Assembly (NCBI GenBank): GCA_037043235.1 | Contig: JAWRVZ010000275.1 | Span: 248,001-312,000, forward strand | Source of the DNA: Rhodeus uyekii | Taxonomy: Eukaryota > Chordata > Actinopteri > Cypriniformes > Acheilognathidae | Length of the DNA stretch: 64,000 nucleotides | Direction: 5' to 3' | Part shown: piece after piece, positions 31,801-41,639 of the stretch | Layout: every line of letters begins with the position of its first letter | Position numbering within the stretch: position 1 is the first letter of the stretch | Program-made: the position numbers and the translations under genes | Notes under the pieces: model-generated | Seen by the model: the letters and a program-made list of their open reading frames with translations, nothing else | Database searches by the model: none | Told to the model about the DNA's origin: nothing

Positions 31801-34800
31801 CTTCAATTTTATTTTAGAAGCAGCATGTTAAAATAATTTGTTTAAATTACTAATAATGCAAATACAGGAACTGTCATTTAAAAACCATTATACTTTTCAG
31901 AATATTATGGATTACAAGTTTAAATTTATCTTCAATGTCCAGCACTGTATATGCAGCACATTTTCCAAACACACTAGAAAAACAAATGAGGTTGTATTAT
32001 TTCAAATTGTGACATTTGTTTGAGTCTCCTGCTCCTCATACTAATCTATTGAAACACTCTCACAATGGTCTCCTGTAATATTTAGAAAGGATTTCAACAA
32101 CATCACACACTGTGCTCAGCATTCATCTCCTTAGGCCTGGGATCTTAATCTTAGCCAGCTAAAACTGAAGACAGAAGAGCAGTTTCAACAGCTTTTCAGC
32201 ACTCTCGAATTCTTCAAATACAGTAGAACCCCGACTTACGAAATTAATCCGTTCCGAGGTTGGCTTCGTAAGTCGATCTTTTTGTAAGTAGGTCTTTTCC
32301 AAGCCCTACAAATCACCATATTCAGCATGAGATATCCGCACCCAACCAGCGCATCCCAGCTCCATACTTCTCAATTATCTCCCTTTTCGGCTCAAGGTAG
32401 AGTATCCTCTTCTTCACTTTAACTTCAGCAACAATCTTCACATCCATTGCAAATGATTAGAAAAAAGTTTATGTTAACTGGGCACAAAATAATGGCGATG
32501 CAGCACGATGAAAACAAAACTTGTATGCAAAAGCGCGGAAGAACTTTAGAGTTAGTGTAGCACAGATGAAATGGGAGAAGAACACCGCTCCGCAGAGGCT
32601 GGTGGGAGCGATGCTGACCAATAGGAGAGCAGGATTGTAAAAAGTGTTCCTCTTTTTACATGGACTATTCCAGCCATCCCTGTCATTCAGTGCGAAATTG
32701 ACTATTCCAAAACTTTCCATCGCAGTTTCAGGAAGTGACTGAGTGATTGAGAACTGACGGATGATTAAGGTAAAAGAGATCGGCTGAAAATTTTACATAT
32801 TTCATTGGGTGAAATACAGGGAATTAGTGCCAATCGTGATTAGATTTAGATTTATCGATCGTGCGTACACATCTATGCACCTTTAATAAATACCAGTTTT
32901 GTATTATTCCCTGAGTGAGACATCATTGTTCTGACCGGACAAACTCTAGCCTTCATCCAAGCCGAACCAAAATCAGCGCGAATTAAAAAAAAAAACTCGT
33001 AAATCATCGCCTCGCCAAGATTTCGTTTTTCGCATCTCGATCATTTTGTCGTTACTCGGGCGAAAAACCCCCCGAAATCTTTTATCGTATGTTGAACTTT
33101 TTGTACGTAGAGCATTTCGTATGTCGGGGTTCTACTGTACTCTAAAAGATTGGTGATTGAGATCTCAGAGACTCGTGAGATAAAATGTGACCCGAGAAGA
33201 GTAAAGGAGTAATCTTTATCAAGGCAATTTTATGGCTGTGATTTTTATAGTTTCAGCTGTCTAGAGGCAGATCAAGAGTTGTAAATATCAAACATGCATA
33301 ATTAAACCCTAATTAAATCTGATCCATATAATCAAAGTCACAAGAATTACTAGAAACTCCTTGATCTAAACTCTTCAGGACAGTGGTACTCCAGGAGCTG
33401 ATTTTGAGATCACTGATATATTGTGAACTAAGCTTGTGTGTAAATGAATAAAGTGCCACAATTCACTCTGAAACACGGAGCATGTCAGAATGTGTACTTA
33501 TATGATTACATCGCAACATAAATAGGTGATTATTTTAAAAACATTCACCTCAGTGTCTCCAGCTGACAGTTTGGACTCTTCAGTCCATCAGAGAGCAACT
33601 TCACTCCAGAATCCTGCAGGTCATTGTTACTCAGATCCAGCTCTCTCAGGACAGAGTTTGAGGATTGTAGAAATGAAGACAAACTCTCACAACACTGAGC
33701 AGTGACATTACATGTGGGAAATCTATAGAAACATAATATAATAGCATAAAGAATAAATCTTATCAGTGTGATTTTCAAAATGTAACTTATTGCAAAAAAA
33801 TTACGTTTTTAAGCTCAAACCTCAGTGTCTTCAGCTGACAGTTTGGACTCTTCAGTCCATCAGAGAGCAACTTCACTCCAGAATCCTGCAGGTCATTGTT
33901 ACTCAGATCCAGCTCTCTCAGGACAGAGTTTGAGGATTGTAGAACTGAAGACAAACTCACACAACACTGAGCAGTGAGATTACAGCTCTGTAGCCTGTGT
34001 AGAGAACAAAACAACAACAGTAATGAAGCATAATGTAGAGTTTGTAATCTGGAACATAGATAGCCTGAAAAAAACTGATGATGTAAGCAAAGCTAAAATA
34101 ATTTCCTCTTTATAAAACATCAAACCAGTATTTATAGTTTATAGTAATATCCACACATATTACATTTATACATTTTTATGAACAGTCTAGGCCAACAAGA
34201 CTGTCAGGGTTCTGTCACATTCGGTATTAATTTTTTGGTGTGTCAGAGCTCTGACATTACCGTAATGTCTCGTTTTTTGTGTGAGTGCACAGTTTGGAGC
34301 TCAAGCCGTGTGCTTTTTGTCCACTTTTTCTTGTGTGCGGGGTGTGTTGTTCGATCCCGATTCTAGCTCTGTTTCGGTTTTGTGTTTCGGGGTTTGAACA
34401 CCAATGCTCCATGTGTTTGTCTTTTGTTCTGAGTGCACAAGATGAGTGTTCAAGTCTAGTCCTGCCAAGTCGGTCCCTCAGTCTAGTATAGTCTTGTTTC
34501 CTCCCTTGGGGCAGTTTTGTTTGTATTTTTTTTTATTATTTAATAAAAAATATGAAAGAAATAAAGTGTAGCTGGTTTGTATTAAGTGTAGGTTGTAATG
34601 GTGTTTTTGGAGTTGTTTAATGAAAACTCTTCTTTCTCTACATACTTGAGTTTCTCCAGTCTGCAGTTTGGATGGTTGAGTTTATCGGAGAGCAGTTTGA
34701 CTCCTGAATCTCCAGGGTGATTGTAGCTCAGATCCAGTTCTCTCAGGTGTGAGGGGTTTGAACTCAGAGCTGAAGACACATAACCACAGCCTTCCTGTGT

Positions 34801-37800
34801 CACCATACAGCCAGATAATCTACAAACACACAGACAATAAGACATTACTATCACACACTAACCAGTGCAGTTTGTATTTTAAGCTGTTATTTTCTGTATA
34901 TTTATTCAGAAATGTGTCTGTGGAAGTGTACATGATTAAAAGTATTAATTTACTTTTCAAAAGGATATGAATCTTTTCTCAGGATGCTGATAAAGGTTTT
35001 CTCTTGTGATTCTCTGAAATGTCTCATTTAGGGATCAGTTTTGTCTTCAATTTTATTTTAGAAGAAGCATGTTAAAATAATTTGTTTAAATTACTAATAA
35101 TGCAAATACAGGAATTGTCATTTAAAAACTATTATACTTTTCAGAATATTAAGGATTGCAAGTTTAAATTTATCTTCAATGTCCAGCACTGTATATGCAG
35201 CACATTTTCCAAACCCACTAGAAAAACAAATGAGGTTGTATTCAGACATTTGCTTGAATCTCATGCTTCTCACACTAATCTATTGAAACACTCTCACAAT
35301 GGTTTCCTTTAAATTTTAGTAAGGATTTCAACAACATCATACACTGTGCTCAGGATTTTACTCTTTAGGCCTAGGATCTTAATCTTAGCCTGTCACAGAA
35401 TACTTAAAGTGAGGACTCAGGATGCAGGGTAAGGAGGATGTATTATAATATAAATGAAAATAAACAGAAAAAATAAAAGAAAACTACCGACGTTGGGGAA
35501 AACATTAACTAAACACAATAACAAGACACTCGAAGAACACAAACAAACAAACCGGAGCAATGGTAGGACGAAACAGTGAACAACCAGACATCAACATAGA
35601 CCTTGGAAGACAATGACGCAACACAGGACAGCAAACACACAGGAATTAAATAGGGAACACATGAGGCAAGGTAACGAGTAGAAACAACTGAGATCAATTA
35701 AAGGAAATGAGGGAACAAGATGGGCGGGGTAGGTAATAGGTAATTATTTTAGAACCATTCACCTCAGAATCTCCAGCTGACAGTTTAGACTCTTCAGTCC
35801 ATCAGAAAGAAGCTTCACTCCAGAATCCTGCAGGTCATTGTTACTCAGATCCAGCTCTCTCAGGACAGAGTTTGAGGATTGTAGAACTGAAGACAAACTC
35901 TCACAGCACTGAGCAGTGAGATTACATGTGGGAAATCTGAAGAAACATAATATACTAGCATAAAGAATAAATCTTATCAGTGCTATTTTCAATATTTAAC
36001 TTATTGCAAAAAAAAATGATGCATTTGAGCTCAAACCTCAGTATCTCCAGCTGACAGTTTGGACTCTTCAGTCCATCAGAGAGCAGCTTCACTCCAGAAT
36101 CCTGCAGGTCATTGTTACTCAGATCCAGCTCTCTCAGGACAGAGTTTGAGGATTGTAGAATAGAAGACAAACTCTCACAACACTGAGCAGTGAGATTACA
36201 GCTCTGTAGCCTGTTTAAAGAACAAAACAGCAACAGTAATGAAGCATAAGGTAGACTTTATTATCTGGAACAAAGAAAGCCTGAAAAAATGTTTGACTAA
36301 TGATGTAAGCAAAGCTAAAATAATTTCCTCTTTATAAAACATCAAACCAGTTTTTCTAGCACACACATTACATTTTTATGAACAGTCTAGACCAGCAACC
36401 CTGACAAAGACACCCATGTAAAATGAAGGAAATTACAAAATACTAACAGTGCATATGAATGATTGGTAAGGAGACTCTTACAGTGCTCTGCTGGTGTTTC
36501 TGATCACTGGCAGAAATCTCATCACTGCTTCATCGGATCTTCTGTATTTCTGCAGTTTAAACATCTCTTGAGTCTCTTCTGACATGAGGAGCACGAACAC
36601 CAGACCAGACCACTGAGCAGAGGAGAGATTCTCTGCTGAAAGATTTCCTGAGCTCAGTTTCTTCTGGATTTCCTCCACAAAGTTATCTTTCAGTTCACTC
36701 AGACAGTGGAAGAGATTGATGGTTCTCTCTACTGATTTCTCCATCTCTATTTTCTTTTTGATATAGTCAGCAGTGTCTTTAAGTCTCTCGGTTTTAATTT
36801 CCAGTTTTGGCAGCAGTTCCTTCAGGTCATTCTGATTGGACTCCAGTGAGAGTCCCAGAAGGAACCGGAGGAAAAGGTCCAGGTGTCCGTTCTCGCTCTG
36901 TAAAGCCTTCTTGACTGCAGCCTTGTGAAGCTGAAACAGTGGCTTTTTGGACAGTTTCCATGTCAGATTTTCTTTCAAGGACTGACAAAATAGGTCTCTT
37001 TTCTCATGTTTGCCCATCAAAAACACATAAAGAGCAGCAAGGAATTCCTGTACACTGAGATGCACAAAGCTGAATACATTTCTCTTCTTTTCCTCGTGAA
37101 ACAGTCGAGTGCATAACCCAGAGAACACTGACCCTTCACAGACATCTATTCCACATTTCTCAAGATCTTCTCTGTAGAAAATCAGGTTGCCTTTCTCCAG
37201 CTGTTGAAAGGCCAGTTTTCCAAGCTTCAGAATAATCTGACCAAAAGTCATTGCACTGGCTTGAGGTTCAGGGTCATCACAGTATTTTGCTTCCATCAGT
37301 TGCTGCTGAGAAATTAAGAAGTTTACGTACATCCCTGTGAGAGTTGTTGGTGTTTTGACATTGCTCTTTTGAGTCAGGAGAGGCTGAAGGACAGTGAGAG
37401 AGATCCAGCAGAAGACAGGGATATGGCACATGATGTACAGACTCCTGGATTTCCTGATGTGACAGATGATGTTCCCAGCTACCTCAGGACTGCTGTTTTT
37501 CATGAAGTATTGCTCTTTCTGCTCATCATTAAATCCTCGCACTTCTGTCACCTGATCAATGTAGTCACGGGGTATCAGACCGGCTGCTGCTGGTCTGGAT
37601 GTGATCCAGATGAGAGCAGAAGGAACCAGATGTGTCTTGATAAGGTTTACTATTATCTTGCTCACTGTTGTTTTTTCATTTACATTTGTAAATACGTCTA
37701 CGTCTTTAAAGTTCAAAGGGAAGCGACATTCATCCAGCCCATCAAAGATGAACATGACTTTACCTTCATCTTCAGGAAGAGAGGGCAGTTCTTCAGGACT

Positions 37801-40800
37801 ACTAAAGAAGTATTTGTTCAGCAATCCCATGAGACTGTACTCTTCTTTAATCAAGTTCAAGATACGGAACGGAAGTGGAAATATGAAGGCTATATCCTGA
37901 TTTTCTGTTCCTTCAGCCCAATCAAGGATGACTTTATTGACAGAGACAGTTTTTCCCACTCCTGCGATCCCCGTCGTCAGCACTTTCCTGTTTTGTTCAC
38001 CCGTGTCACACTGGACTTTAAACATGTCTTTACACTGGATTGGTTTCTCCTTGGCAGTCAGTCGGTTGTGGTTTGATTCGATCTGCATCACCTCATGGTC
38101 ATTTACTCTTCCTCCAGTCTCATTGTCCACCACATATACATCAGTGTAGATATCGTTGAGGAATTTCTGATGACCCGTCTGTGAATTACCGATCAATATT
38201 CGCTTGTAATCCGGTATTAATTTGTTCTTCAGTTTACAGCTGCTCTCTGTGTAATCAGGAGGAATATCTTGACTGTTGTCTGCGGTTGAGCCTTTAAGAA
38301 GGAGGGGAAAAGACAGAAAAGATTAAGTGATCATCTTTTTCAAAAATTCATGTTTCTACTACATTAAAATGACTTATACTTTTACGGCAATAGTGTTTAC
38401 ATCCACATCTTTCACTGTGCATTATCCTGCTGGAAGCAGCATCAGAGGATGGGTACATGGTGGTCATAAAGGGATGGACATGGTCAGAAACAATGCTCAG
38501 GTAGGCCGTGGCATTTAAACGATGCCCAATTAGCAATAAGGGGCCTAAAGTGTGCCAAGAAAACATCCCCCGCACCATTACACCACCACCACCAGCCTGC
38601 AAAGTGGTAACAAGGCATTATGGATCCATGTTCTCATTCTGTTTCCACCAAATTCTGACTCTACCATCTGAATGTCTCAAAAGAAATTGAGACTCATCAG
38701 ACCGGGCAACATTTTTCCAGTCTTCAACTGTCCAATTTTGGTGAGCTCATGCAAATTGTAGCCTCTTTTTCCTATTTCAAATGCTTTGCTTCATACCTCG
38801 TTTGTAACGAGTGGTTATTTCAGTCAAAGTTGCTCTTCTATCAGCTTGAATCAGTCGGCCCATTCTCCTCTCACCTCTAGCATCAACAAGGCATGTTTTT
38901 CCCTTTTCACACCATTCTTTGTAAACCCTAGAAATGGTTGTGGTGAAAATCCCAGTGACTGAGCAGATTGTGAAATACTCAGACCAGCCCGTCTAGCACC
39001 AATAACCATGCCACGCTCAAAATTGCTTAAATCACCTTTCTTTCCCATTCTGACATTCAGTTTGGAGTTCAGGAGATTGTCTTGACCAGGACCAACCCCT
39101 AAATGCAGTGAAGCAACTGCCATGTGATTGGTGGATTAGATAATTGCATTCATGATAAATTGAACAGGTATTCCTAATAATCCTTTAGGTGAGTGTATAT
39201 GATGGAAATACCTTGACTAACGTTGATTCAAATGCAATTGGTTTTAAGTCAAAAATATCTGGATAACTTTATTTTTCTAATTCTTACCAGAGAGATTTAT
39301 TTATTTATTACACTGTCACTAATGGGTTTGGATCATGATGAGTGTCCCACAGATGCTCTGCATTGTGAATTTGTCTAGGCATTTTATAACCAAGGTCAGC
39401 CCGTAATGTTGAGTGCCTATTAGACACTTAACATTATGTATTTTCCTAAGTTCAGGTATGCATTTTTTACTCTATTTCTGAGCATTCAATGTTTGTTTTG
39501 ATTATCTTTGAATTCGATTATGTATTTGGTATGACACATTTACCTGAATGTAATAAATTGTTACGTATGATTTATTCTGTCTTACTCTGAATTTATTCAC
39601 TTCAGTAGATTACGCTGCATCCTTTGTTACTGCAAATCTGCGTCCAGGGTTAAATACATACTACATCTCAGGTTGGATGGAGCATTGAGCACATCAGCTG
39701 AGATTCTAGATTTCTGATTAACTGCTCGACTTTAATTAAGCTGTTATGCAGTCACATTCACTATAGGGCGCCAGATAAAGTTTTCTGCTTCAGTCTTATT
39801 TAAGTTATGTAGTTATATTTATAATTATATATAATAATAGGGAGCTGGGTTAAAAACTATTATGAAATACTATTATGTTGCGACATTATTTAATGGTTCT
39901 GGCTATAACCTCGGTTATGATAGAACCTCTTGAGTTCGATAGAATAATCAAATGTCTATTTGCCAAATTATTACACAGATGACCAACGACCAATTGGCTT
40001 TCTAAACTAAATTCGTGGTCATATTTAAACATGGAGTCAGATAAGAAACAAGTGGGAATTCACCATGACTGAAAAGACAGAACAAGCAGTGATTCCTTCA
40101 CCCACTCCTCCAAATCCGTCTTTGGGCCGAGCGAGCGGGCCTTACAAGCTTTTTGACATACATTGAAACCATTGACATCTAGCACATCAAACAAGACATG
40201 AGAGTGTATAGAGTTAGATTGGGTTTATTGCAATGAGTCTTTGAATGTAGAAGTTGCTTGCAGAAGTTTTAATTCAGGGTTTCAGACACCTGTAAACCAT
40301 TTAACCATTTGTACAATCATGACTAGAACACTCTTCTATTAAATGTACTTGTGTAAGATCTGCCGCTGTTCTTCTTGGCCCTGTAATTGTTCCTTGCTAT
40401 TATATTTTCTCTTTTTTCCCATGTAAAGGTAATGATTGTTATTTACCTCCTTTCTCTTTTGAATGAACTCCAGCAAAGGAAGATGTCTTTATATTTCCTT
40501 CAGCATGATCTGTGTGTGTGAGAGAGACCGAGTCGCTCACTGTGAAACATAAATCACACAAACACATCAGCAGAGCAAAGTGTAAGTCAGGCCATCACAT
40601 TGATAAACAGTCACATTATAGTCACAGTGAATTAAATGTTACCTTTCTTGTGATTGTTCTCCAGCTGCTCAGCCAGTTCATTCTGGTTCATCTTCCTCAG
40701 GATCTCCACTGTGATCTTCACAGCTTCATCTGATCCAAAACATGCTGCCATCTTTTCCACTGTGTCCAGCCTATCTGTGTTCTCCATTTTAGCCTTTGAT

Positions 40801-40898
40801 ATACTGTCATGTTTCTTTAAGTACCACTGAAACTCCTTCAGATCCGCTTGTTCCAGACCCTCCAGTGAGATCTTGATCAACTCTTCAACAGACTCCAT
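23454..40898 (-). CDS. NLR immune sensor: PYD, FISNA-NACHT, LRR, PRY-SPRY
   Basis: Ten coding exons on the minus strand: 40898-40643, 38291-36482, 36210-36037, 35936-35763, 34819-34646, 33994-33821, 33722-33549, 31575-31402, 24836-24790 and 23974-23454. Each has GT/AG borders and the phases agree at every junction, giving 3,678 bases, or about 1,225 residues with no internal stop. Domain order is pyrin (residues about 1-85), FISNA and NACHT (Walker A GIAGVGKT, Walker B FIFDGLDEC), winged-helix region, about twelve LRRs from six 174-base exons, and PRY-SPRY (B30.2). This is the fish-specific NLR-C layout related to NLRC3/NLRP12-like proteins. The PYD would recruit ASC or other PYD partners in the cytosol, NACHT oligomerises with ATP, and LRR/B30.2 sense ligands. 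A TTTATTAG acceptor just upstream of the ATG implies a 5'UTR exon above 40900. Exon joining is by eye. Confidence 0.9.
24570..24783. repeat. GT/GA microsatellite next to NLR exon 9
   Basis: Alternating (TG)n and (AG)n runs start a few bases inside intron 9. The polymorphic tract could affect use of the exon 9 donor. Confidence 0.85.
24790..24836 (-). CDS. NLR exon 9: short linker exon
   Basis: A 47-base exon with acceptor TTTTCCCAG and donor AAAT|GTACGT, encoding VAHGGEIKITTGIHK. This matches the linker (V.HGG...I..G..KY) between the last LRR and PRY-SPRY in fish NLRs. It converts phase 2 to phase 1, exactly what exon 10 needs. Its donor lies next to a GT/GA microsatellite. Confidence 0.8.
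24996..25048. repeat. TG microsatellite
   Basis: An uninterrupted (TG)n run of about 26 units lies in NLR intron 8. Confidence 0.9.
25096..25598. repeat. pogo/Tigger element fragment with transposase N-terminus
   Basis: It starts CAGTAGAACCCCGACTTATG, the pogo-type end. On the minus strand at about 25350-25262 it encodes VKKRMLSIETKREIIEKYEA, resembling the CENP-B-like helix-turn-helix at the start of Tigger transposases. The far end is missing or replaced by the adjacent repeat at 25599. Confidence 0.65.
25599..26180. repeat. pogo/Tigger-type repeat, copy 2
   Basis: It begins CAGTGGAGTTCGGTTATCGCC after a TA dinucleotide and matches 2876-3650 in the same orientation, lacking that copy's 200-base internal segment. 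It ends in AT-rich palindromic DNA at about 26180-26330. It is non-coding. Confidence 0.6.
26743..27600 (-). pseudogene. LINE ORF2 AP-like endonuclease
   Basis: The N-terminal part at about 27600-27400 (TLNVRGLQDNLKR, then FLQEIHSGETDVKFW) is broken by stops. From 27393 the frame is open with MGGDFNECMDD, STKDFTWSNRNLSLRSRIDI and APLSDHKLVAIKLSG. These are the catalytic DFN, DFTW...RID and SDH boxes of LINE AP endonucleases. The 3' part, including RT, is lost after 26743. Confidence 0.8.
27940..28506 (-). pseudogene. LINE ORF1 (coiled-coil / RRM type)
   Basis: Two frames make up ORF1. 28506-28264 is charged (QKPAAKKSKRAESTDSGNED), with RELTARHDKTLKKF. 28242-27940 has a coiled-coil heptad stretch (LDHLDSEVHALREENKSLKA) and an RNA-binding region (VVHRLGPKRVDGKARSIIIL). 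A stop or frameshift at about 28260 separates them. This resembles the ORF1 chaperone of L1/Tx1-like LINEs. Confidence 0.65.
28747..28976. repeat. CT/CA microsatellite cluster
   Basis: Alternating (CT)n, (CA)n and (CACT)n runs in NLR intron 8. Frames across it are repeat artefacts. Confidence 0.85.
29211..29982 (+). repeat. Solo LTR in NLR intron 8
   Basis: A 772-base block begins TGTCAGGGTT and ends AACCTGACA, so its ends are inverted as in LTRs. Flanking pentamers ACCTG and ATCTG agree at 4 of 5 bases. AATAAA lies at about 29920. A related, shorter LTR is at 34202-34550. It lies antisense to the NLR gene. Confidence 0.7.
30437..31073. repeat. pogo/Tigger MITE downstream of NLR exon 8
   Basis: Complete 637-base element: CAGTAGAACCCCGACTTAC at the left end, the complementary GAGGTTCTACTG at the right end, and TA duplicated on both sides (30435-30436 and 31074-31075). 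It is internally related, in opposite orientation, to 32221-33137. It is non-coding. Confidence 0.8.
31402..31575 (-). CDS. NLR exon 8: LRR pair, duplicate of exon 5
   Basis: A 174-base phase-2 exon, almost identical to exon 5 (LSGCMVTQEGCGYVSS) with HPNYRLEKLK at the end instead of HPNCRLEKLK. Oppositely oriented pogo MITEs lie in the introns on both sides. Confidence 0.85.
32221..33137. repeat. pogo/Tigger element upstream of NLR exon 8
   Basis: Complete 917-base element with CAGTAGAACCCCGACTTACG and GTCGGGGTTCTACTG ends and TA on both sides (32219-32220 and 33138-33139). It keeps part of a transposase 5' region (ATCTCCCTTTTCGGCTC, near 32375), like the fragment at 25096. It is absent from the equivalent place in duplication unit A, so it inserted after the duplication or was lost from unit A. 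Confidence 0.8.
33549..33722 (-). CDS. NLR exon 7: LRR pair, duplicate of exon 4
   Basis: A 174-base phase-2 exon starting FPTCNVTAQCCESLSSFLQ, with acceptor TTCTATAG and donor GAG|GTGAATG. It differs from exon 4 at only a few residues. Confidence 0.85.
33821..33994 (-). CDS. NLR exon 6: LRR pair, duplicate of exon 3
   Basis: A 174-base phase-2 exon, nearly identical to exon 3 (LQSCNLTAQCCVSLSSVLQ), with acceptor GTGTACACAG-like and donor GAG|GTTTGAG. Its introns also match those of exon 3. Confidence 0.85.
34202..34550 (+). repeat. Degenerate LTR at the duplication junction
   Basis: It starts TGTCAGGGTTCTGTCACATTCGG, matching the start of the LTR at 29211, with GTCAGAGCTCTGAC and CTCGTTTTTTGTG segments following. 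Internal deletions make it about half the length. It lies between duplication units A and B. Confidence 0.65.
34646..34819 (-). CDS. NLR exon 5: LRR pair (SGCMVTQ type)
   Basis: A 174-base phase-2 exon with acceptor GTTTGTAG and donor CTCAA|GTATGTAG. It encodes LSGCMVTQEGCGYVSSALSS and LRELDLSYNHPGDSGVKLL. This type is usually the last LRR exon before the PRY-SPRY part in fish NLRs, yet here it occurs in the middle as well as at exon 8. Confidence 0.85.
35391..35735 (-). repeat. LTR-like insertion in NLR intron 4
   Basis: It is absent from the matching intron of unit B, so the breakpoints are visible: it begins TGTCACAGAATACTT at 35391 and ends near 35735. Read on the minus strand it is T-rich and ends CTGTGACA, like an LTR. 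It carries no coding sequence. Confidence 0.5.
35763..35936 (-). CDS. NLR exon 4: LRR pair
   Basis: A 174-base phase-2 exon starting FPTCNLTAQCCESLSSVLQ after TTCTTCAG. It ends LEILR with donor GAG|GTGAATGG. Its partner copy is exon 7. Confidence 0.9.
36037..36210 (-). CDS. NLR exon 3: LRR pair
   Basis: A 174-base exon with acceptor TTTAAACAG and donor TGAG|GTTTGAG. It encodes LQSCNLTAQCCESLSSILQ and the LRR core LRELDLSNNDLQDSGVKLL. Entry and exit are both in phase 2, so the cassette can be gained or lost without shifting the frame. Its partner copy is exon 6. Confidence 0.9.
36482..38291 (-). CDS. NLR exon 2: FISNA and NACHT domains
   Basis: The 1,810-base exon opens after TTCTTAAAG with STADNSQDIPPDYTESS and the FISNA region (CKLKNKLIPDYKRILIGNSQ, HNRLTAKEKPIQCKDMF). 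The NACHT ATPase follows: Walker A GIAGVGKT, Walker B FIFDGLDECR, sensor-1-like WITSRPAAAG and the GFNDEQKEQYF helix. The winged-helix and C-terminal helices include FSFVHLSVQEFLAALYVF. It ends NTSRAL with donor CT|GTAAGAG. Read without splicing, the frame would hit a stop at once. Nucleotide-binding residues are intact. Confidence 0.95.
38380..39200 (-). pseudogene. Tc1/mariner transposase relic in NLR intron 1
   Basis: The minus frame at about 39045-38851 starts MGKKGDLSNFERGMVIGARR and AGLSISQSAQSLGFS, the N-terminal paired-type helix-turn-helix of fish Tc1-like transposases. Further sequence (38850-38390) has the reverse complement of the catalytic region, including the block around CACCATTACACCACCACCAC, with stops and deletions. 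The end GGTGAGTGTATA (about 39190) matches Tc1-like termini. It is inactive. Confidence 0.8.
39201..40642. other. NLR intron 1, unique part
   Basis: AT-rich intron DNA with a small palindrome (ATAACCTCGGTTAT, about 39906) and no recognisable gene or repeat. Confidence 0.5.
40643..40898 (-). CDS. NLR exon 1: pyrin (PYD) domain
   Basis: The ATG at 40898 begins MESVEELIKISLEGLEQADL and continues with FQWYLKKHDSI, MENTDRLDTVEKM and VEILRKMNQNELAEQLE. This is the six-helix death-fold pattern of fish PYDs. The donor AAAG|GTAACA is in phase 1 and joins the FISNA exon through a glycine codon. Confidence 0.9.
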
Positions 40899-41044
40899 CG
40901 CCCTTCAGAGATTCACAGCTAATAAAGAAAAAGATCTGAATTAGTTTCACTCTTAACATGTGGATAAAAACATTCAGATGTTATTTGGATTATGACGAAA
41001 TGTGATCGGATCAGGAGGGTCACATATGTATCCCCACAAAATCA

Positions 41045-41115
<71 letters not shown>
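41045..41115. repeat. TCTA/TCTG microsatellite
   Basis: About eight TCTA units followed by about eight TCTG units, just upstream of the NLR start region. Confidence 0.9.
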
Positions 41116-41117
<2 letters not shown>

Positions 41118-41639
41118 AATGTAAATGTAAAACTACTTCTCAAGCCAATTTCAAAGTTTGTCTCGATTTTTTTTAAATGGTTATAAAAGGCAAAGCATGA
41201 GAAACATGTTGGTTGTCACATTTTAAGATATTGTAAGACACTGGTTAATTGATAAATGACTTTGATCTACGTGGGGAAATCTGACATTCCCTTTCAAGGG
41301 AACTCGCGCTGCGTCTATCGCTGTGGGAACGCCCCTGCGTGAATGCGTCATGAAGCACGTATGTAATCTAGCCAATCGCGTGAGAGGACGTCAGAGCGGG
41401 TGACGTAACGAACCAGGAATCTATAAATGCCTGCCCTGCCAAACAGCCAGTAGCTAAAAGTGCCTTCAGTAGCGCTATATGTGATCTGTCTGTCATATTT
41501 ATTGTTGTTTGTCTACCAACTAAAAGTGAGAGTATATTGAGAGTATACTAGGCATGTGTTCGTCCCTGCCCTCGCAATCTCGGGTGGGGACACGCATGTG
41601 TTTGGTGTGCTTGTTTGCATGCGGAGCAGCACAGACTGC

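Larger units (their letters stand above)
31315..34197 (-). repeat. Segmental duplication unit B (NLR exons 6-8)
   Basis: This unit holds exons 6, 7 and 8 with introns and matches unit A (34558-36396) both in exons and in introns. For example 31318-32110 matches 34561-35350 almost base for base. It differs by the pogo insertion at 32221-33137. Confidence 0.85.
34558..36396 (-). repeat. Segmental duplication unit A (NLR exons 3-5)
   Basis: This unit holds exons 3, 4 and 5 with introns. It is homologous to unit B from an AAATAAAGTGTA motif to an AACAGTCTAG motif. It differs by an LTR insertion at about 35391-35735. Confidence 0.85.

Noticed and set aside
31338..34854. Reading the LRR frames as separate small leucine-rich genes
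   Set aside because: Each is a 174-base exon with splice borders and constant phase and belongs to the single NLR gene.
36478..36481. Stop codon ending the NACHT frame as the true gene end
   Set aside because: The TAA overlaps a GTAAGAG donor, and the phase continues exactly into the next LRR exon.
37369..38076. 235-codon plus-strand frame
   Set aside because: It is the antisense shadow of the NLR FISNA-NACHT exon and has no domain of its own.
41045..41115. CRISPR-like short repeats
   Set aside because: Simple TCTA/TCTG microsatellite with no spacers; the genome is eukaryotic.
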